Below the pieces are notes generated by a model. That model had not been told where the DNA came from. It made no database searches and was given only the letters and a program-made list of their open reading frames with translations. Below, in pieces: positions 60,756-64,000 of a DNA stretch of 64,000 bases (position 1 is the first letter of the stretch; the number at the start of each line of letters is the position of its first letter). Location of the stretch: the NCBI GenBank assembly GCA_964636985.1, contig CAZWSX010000021.1, positions 62,001 through 126,000 of the forward strand. The letters run 5' to 3'. The translations under genes were made by a program, and so were the position numbers. Origin of the DNA: CAZWSX01 sp964636985 (GTDB taxonomy: Bacteria > Planctomycetota > Planctomycetia > Pirellulales > Pirellulaceae).

Positions 60756-61796
60756 CTATGGGTGCCAGATCTCGCAGTCCGGCAACGCTTCCCGAATGCT
60801 TTTCACTCCTTCGGGCGTGACTTGAGTTAGTCTCAAATCAAGGTATCGCAGCCCAGTGAGCCCGTGCAAATGCTTTAGCCCCGCGTCGGTGATCTGCGTC
60901 TTGAGGTGCAACTGATATAGCTGGGTCATCCCACCGACGCTTTCGAGTCCCTCATCCGTAATTTGAGGTCCAAGGGAGAGACGTCCATACGGCTTCGTCC
61001 CGCCGGGATCAGCCGTCGTCAACTTGGGGAGGGTCCGAAGATGGCCCAGTCCAATATCCGTGATGGCCGTGTTATGGGCGAGAACGGTTGCCAGGTTGGG
61101 ATGGTTCCTCACATGCGCAAGCCCCTCATCTGTGACGTCCGACCTCACCAACCATACGGTTGTGATTTGAGGCATCCCAGCGACTTCCAAAAGTGCCGCA
61201 TCGGCCTCTTGCATACCACGCAAATCGAGCGCACGAAGCTGAGGCAGTTCACGGAAGCGTTCGACCAATTGGCTGTCGGTCGTACGAATGGCAAAAACAT
61301 CGCGGAAGAAATGCTCGCCAACGATGTCAACCAACCACGACGCTTGGTTCGCGCGGCCGATGGGCTTGAAGGGATAGATGGATGAAAAGGCCACTTTGAA
61401 TGTGTCGGCACACTCGACGCTGCCACCACCTTCTAAAACCGCTTGCGCAATCTCCCGTTCTCGCGCCGCGCGCCCTAGATCCCGCGCCAGCCAGGCACAC
61501 GGAATTGCCACCGCAGGCACCATCAAAAGCAGCGTCGCCAGGCTGAACTGAGCTTTCCTCTTCGTGAACCGGCTGAGCAGCACCGCGCCTGCCATCACCA
61601 GCAACAAAATCGCCGTCGCCGCCACCGTAATCAAGACCGTGAAACCCTTCCGCTCGTTGAACCAGAACCAGCGGTACTGAGCCGAGAGAAACAGCACGCC
61701 CTGCATCACGAGCACGGCAAACAAGAACTTGGCCGGCGTCGGTACGTACCAACGCGGCTTGCGACGCGTCGCAACGTTGGCCTCATTCGCGCTCAT
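60756..61796 (-). CDS. membrane-anchored LRR protein, copy 1
   Basis: 346 aa from the ATG at 61794-61796. Three hydrophobic segments lie at the N-terminus (about 20-40, 50-75 and 85-105), the third in the block KAQFSLATLLLMVPAVAIPC. The C-terminal two thirds carry leucine-rich repeats of the planctomycete type: LRALDLRGMQEADAALLEV, VTDEGLAHVRNHPNLATVL, ITDEGLESVGGMTQLYQLHL and ITDAGLKHLHGLTGLRYLDL. These usually bind proteins. It is a clear paralogue of the genes at 62683 and 63802. Partner unknown. Confidence 0.87.
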   Translation of the reverse strand: MSANEANVATRRKPRWYVPTPAKFLFAVLVMQGVLFLSAQYRWFWFNERKGFTVLITVAATAILLLVMAGAVLLSRFTKRKAQFSLATLLLMVPAVAIPCAWLARDLGRAAREREIAQAVLEGGGSVECADTFKVAFSSIYPFKPIGRANQASWLVDIVGEHFFRDVFAIRTTDSQLVERFRELPQLRALDLRGMQEADAALLEVAGMPQITTVWLVRSDVTDEGLAHVRNHPNLATVLAHNTAITDIGLGHLRTLPKLTTADPGGTKPYGRLSLGPQITDEGLESVGGMTQLYQLHLKTQITDAGLKHLHGLTGLRYLDLRLTQVTPEGVKSIREALPDCEIWHP

Positions 61797-61844
61797 AAGC
61801 AATGCTTTAACCCATTGCCAAGAAACAAAACTGCCAAGAAACAA

Positions 61845-61867
61845 AACGGGAGCGTCCTGCTCCCGTT
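61845..61867 (-). terminator. Rho-independent terminator after the mono-haem protein gene
   Basis: On the minus strand, stem AACGGGAGC / GCTCCCGTT with loop AGGAC, followed by TTGTTTCTTGG. It lies about 45 bp after the stop at 61912. Confidence 0.8.
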
Positions 61868-61911
61868 CGAAACTCTCTCCGTAAACCACAAATCGAACGC
61901 TTCTTCAGCGT

Positions 61912-62262
61912 CTACTTGCCCGGCATCTTGCCTTCTTTAATGAGATCGCCGAACGTCTTCCCTTCGGTGCCGCTCTTTTCCTTCGCGGCTTTATCCAACG
62001 CGGCCTTGATCTTCCCGGCGTCCTTCGAGTTCTTCTCGCCTAGCGCTTCGCCGAAAGCCTTGGCATAGTCGTTTCGCTTCTTCTTGTCGTCGCCCCCGTT
62101 GTGGCACGCGGCACACTTCATCTCTTTTTGTGCGCCGAGTTCCTTGTCGTATTTATCCCAAAACTCTTTGTTGTACGGCGGGCGCGCTTGGAGCAGCCCG
62201 GCCGATAGCACGACTGCTACCGAAGCAACGATGGCACTAATAACAATCCCTCTGATCCGCAT
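61912..62262 (-). CDS. small exported protein with one haem motif
   Basis: 116 aa; GGAGG before the ATG at 62260-62262. A signal peptide (about 1-26, ends LLQARP) and one CxxCH haem motif (KCAACHNGG, about 48-52) in a Lys-rich helical sequence: YNKEFWDKYDKELGAQKEMK, NDYAKAFGEALGEKNSKDAG and KIKAALDKAAKEKSG. The likely product is a small c-type cytochrome in the periplasm; the distal haem ligand is not apparent. A terminator follows. Confidence 0.85.
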   Translation of the reverse strand: MRIRGIVISAIVASVAVVLSAGLLQARPPYNKEFWDKYDKELGAQKEMKCAACHNGGDDKKKRNDYAKAFGEALGEKNSKDAGKIKAALDKAAKEKSGTEGKTFGDLIKEGKMPGK

Positions 62263-62423
62263 GAAGCGTCCTCCACTAGGTAACAGAACCGGGACGGTGA
62301 GAGGCCTAAGTTATGACGCAACCAAGACCTGGCCACTCGATTCCCTTCCAAGTGCCACCGTCAATAACCGCCCGGAATTAGAGACCCCCCAAAGTGCGAA
62401 GTCAATCCTCGACAGGTAACAGG
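62263..62423. other. intergenic region, no gene
   Basis: No repeat family is recognised; it holds the promoter of the mono-haem gene, whose start is preceded by GTGGAGGACGC. Confidence 0.45.
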
Positions 62424-62615
62424 CTATTTCGAGTTGCCAGCCTGGTTTGCGATCGACCTGGATCGCCGCCAAAAATAGAAGTCCAAGACCAGGCCAATCA
62501 GTCCGCCGACTCCGCAGTAGAGCAAGACATCCGCCATCACGTTATCGCCGGGCTTGGGATCTGGAAAAACCAGAAACCCAATCACGCCGCCAACGAAAAA
62601 CAACGGGATTCTCAT
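62424..62615 (-). CDS. small two-TM membrane protein
   Basis: 63 aa. Two hydrophobic segments (MRIPLFFVGGVIGFLVF and VLLYCGVGGLIGLVLDFYFW) with a basic tail (WRRSRSIANQ). It lies in the gap between the mono-haem gene and the second LRR gene, in the same direction as both. No family is recognised; the small size makes this less certain, but a plausible membrane layout and codon use argue for a gene. Confidence 0.5.
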   Translation of the reverse strand: MRIPLFFVGGVIGFLVFPDPKPGDNVMADVLLYCGVGGLIGLVLDFYFWRRSRSIANQAGNSK

Positions 62616-62682
62616 GCCCCCACACTATCGCGCAGCAAAGAGCCCTGCCAGAGAAACCTGATGCCCTGCTCAGTCCACCCCG

Positions 62683-63759
62683 TTAATGCTGGCCGATATC
62701 GGGCCGAGCATCCCGCAGCTTCCCCCGTCCCGCCGCAGTCACCTGCGTATCATCCGTCGAAAGATCGATCAGCAAGATGAAGCTCCGCAGCTGATCCAGC
62801 CCCGCATCGGTAATTCGCGTTCCGTCGAGCGAAAGCTTCTCGATCTCAGGCAACGCCTTGAGATGCTTCATTCCCCCATCGGTCACTTGAGTTCCATTCA
62901 GGTTCAGCCGTCTCAAATACACCAGCGGCTTCAGCTGCGCGAGTCCCGCGTCGCCGGTCTTCGTCTGCTCCAGCGAAAGATCTCGCAGGTGCGTCATGTT
63001 CTTCAAGTGCGCCATCCCTCCATCCGTCACGCGCGTGCGATTGAGGCTCAGCGTGTGCACCCGCGTCAAGTTCTTAAGGTGTGCCAGCCCCTCATCGGTG
63101 ATCTGAGTGCCATCGAGTTCGATCCATTGCAGTCCCACGAGGTCCTTCAAATGGACCAGCCCACGATCCGTGATCGAAGAATCAGGCAACCGCAGCATCC
63201 GTAAGCGTGCGAACGACTTAAACGATGCAAGATCGGCATCGTCGGCGCCGCGATGAAAGATATCGTAGACGTCGTGAAAGTAGTCCTCGCCCAGCACCGA
63301 GTGAACCCACTCGGGACCCCACGGCCACACCGACTTCGGCACCAACAGCGACGGGTGGTCGCCAGTATAGGCAACCGTCGAAGCCCCCTTGGCATGGATC
63401 GTATCAACAATCTCCCGCTGATGCCGCGCCAGCGCCAGCTCGCGCGCAAACCAGCAACAAGGAACCGCCGCCACCGGCACCATCAATAAGAGCGTCGCCA
63501 GGCTGAACTGCGACCTCCTCTTGGTGAACCGGCTCACGACCACCCACCCAGCCAACAACAAAAGGGAGAGAGCCGTCACGGCCATCGCAATCAGAACCGT
63601 ACAACCTTTGAACTCATTGAACCGGAACCAGCGATAGCGATCCGAAAGAAACAGCACGCCCTGTAGCACGAGCACTGCCAACAAGAACTTGGCGAGCGTT
63701 AGCACGTACCACCGCGGCTTGCCCGGTGTCGAATCAGCCGCCGAGGAACTCGCCGCCAT
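62683..63759 (-). CDS. membrane-anchored LRR protein, copy 2
   Basis: 358 aa. Same layout as the copy at 60756: N-terminal segments (KPRWYVLTLAKFLLAVLVLQ, CTVLIAMAVTALSLLLLAGW, RSQFSLATLLLMVPVAAVPC) and a C-terminal LRR array (ITDRGLVHLKDLVGLQWIEL, ITDEGLAHLKNLTRVHTLSL, VTDGGMAHLKNMTHLRDLSL, TGDAGLAQLKPLVYLRRLNL, VTDGGMKHLKALPEIEKLSL). The two share KPRWYV, LAVLVxQGVLFLS and RYRWF. Tandem duplication is evident. Confidence 0.87.
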   Translation of the reverse strand: MAASSSAADSTPGKPRWYVLTLAKFLLAVLVLQGVLFLSDRYRWFRFNEFKGCTVLIAMAVTALSLLLLAGWVVVSRFTKRRSQFSLATLLLMVPVAAVPCCWFARELALARHQREIVDTIHAKGASTVAYTGDHPSLLVPKSVWPWGPEWVHSVLGEDYFHDVYDIFHRGADDADLASFKSFARLRMLRLPDSSITDRGLVHLKDLVGLQWIELDGTQITDEGLAHLKNLTRVHTLSLNRTRVTDGGMAHLKNMTHLRDLSLEQTKTGDAGLAQLKPLVYLRRLNLNGTQVTDGGMKHLKALPEIEKLSLDGTRITDAGLDQLRSFILLIDLSTDDTQVTAAGRGKLRDARPDIGQH

Positions 63760-63801
63760 AGCTGTCTCCAGTGCGACTTGAAGTGGTGCTCGCGCTTCTG
63801 G

Positions 63802-64000
63802 TTATTGAATCGGGACATCGCTAGGGATTCCCGAGGGGCCGTCTCCAACAAAGGGAAACTGAAATTCGCAGTCCGGCAGTGCCGCCCGGAGTTTTTTCAC
63901 CCCGATCATGCTGGCCTGCTTGTTGTCTAACGTGAGGTGCCTCAAGCGTGAGAGTCCTTTCAGGTTCTCCCAACCCGCGTCGGTAATGCTGGTACCACGC
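63802..64000 (-). CDS. LRR protein, copy 3, 5' end outside the window
   Basis: The last 65 residues of a third LRR paralogue are read on the minus strand from the window edge to TAA at 63802-63804: TSITDAGWENLKGLSRLRHL, then QASMIGVKKLRAALPDCEFQ, ending SDVPIQ. The ITDAGxxNLKGLxxLRxL pattern and the LRAALPDCEF end match the EALPDCEIWHP end of copy 1. The start and membrane part are not in the window. It shows that the LRR array continues. Confidence 0.8.
   Translation of the reverse strand, partial: RGTSITDAGWENLKGLSRLRHLTLDNKQASMIGVKKLRAALPDCEFQFPFVGDGPSGIPSDVPIQ

Noticed and set aside
1..64000. CRISPR arrays, tRNA or rRNA genes, transposases
   Set aside because: No regularly spaced identical repeats, no cloverleaf-like segment with a GGTTCGAATCC-type arm outside coding genes, and no transposase or integrase motif was found by reading; a tRNAscan/Infernal run would be decisive.

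Overview
The window reads as a chromosomal segment of a planctomycete, most likely of the Pirellula/Gemmata type. The grounds are families that are almost diagnostic of that phylum. There are two large secreted proteins of the PSCyt1/DUF1549/DUF1553 kind, a DUF1501 Tat-exported protein, a WD40 protein with a planctomycete cytochrome domain, short membrane proteins opening with an NPYxxP motif, and many secreted or membrane-anchored proteins of unknown function in high-GC DNA. Gene density is moderate, and many intergenic gaps are filled with short dispersed repeats. I see no rRNA, tRNA, CRISPR array, transposase or phage gene.

Layout. 1-4.4 kb: a truncated membrane protein, a membrane-anchored vWA protein and a SEC-C/TPR protein. 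4.6-5.7 kb: M19 dipeptidase. 5.7-10.9 kb (minus strand): an unusual run of four tandem paralogous polytopic membrane proteins, each overlapping the next by an ATGA, followed by two paralogous exported proteins. 11-14.3 kb: archaeal/eukaryotic-type prolyl-tRNA synthetase and a polysaccharide flippase. 14.6-31.2 kb: a run of metabolic and exported genes: HpcH-type aldolase fused to two cupins, SMP-30 lactonase-like protein, PSCyt/DUF1549/DUF1553 protein, DUF1501 protein, NHL propeller, Zn-dependent MDR dehydrogenase, small heat-shock protein, VOC protein, hydroxypyruvate-isomerase-like protein, DapA/NAL-type aldolase, PQQ-propeller protein and PHP hydrolase. Several of these would fit sugar-acid or polysaccharide breakdown, but no substrate can be read from the sequence.

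31.3-35.3 kb (minus): a small helical protein, a DMT-like membrane protein, a TerB-like/CbbX-SpoVK AAA/zinc-ribbon fusion and a PIG-L deacetylase. 35.6-39.7 kb: a tight three-gene signalling operon (pentapeptide-repeat protein, receiver plus RsbW-like protein, hybrid histidine kinase with two receivers and HPt). 39.8-45.3 kb: a lone TIR-like protein, typA, a small Cys-containing protein flanked by inverted repeats and a solitary N6-adenine methyltransferase; the first and last could be defence genes. 45.4-49 kb (minus): ZIP transporter, an overlapping membrane protein/ECF sigma/anti-sigma-like operon and a lipoprotein. 49.3-52.1 kb: exported protein of unknown function, ribosomal protein L27 and Obg. 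52.1-53.9 kb: a membrane protein between two 215-bp direct repeats, and a rhodanese. 54.2-59.1 kb (minus): a WD40-cytochrome protein followed by a second DUF1549/DUF1553 protein. 59.5-64 kb (minus): small membrane proteins, a mono-haem protein and three tandem LRR proteins, two of them visibly membrane-anchored and the last cut by the window edge.

At least six families of dispersed intergenic repeats recur, most of them hairpin-forming. In three places a repeat supplies a stop codon, a C-terminus or the DNA directly before a start codon, so these repeats have shaped gene boundaries.
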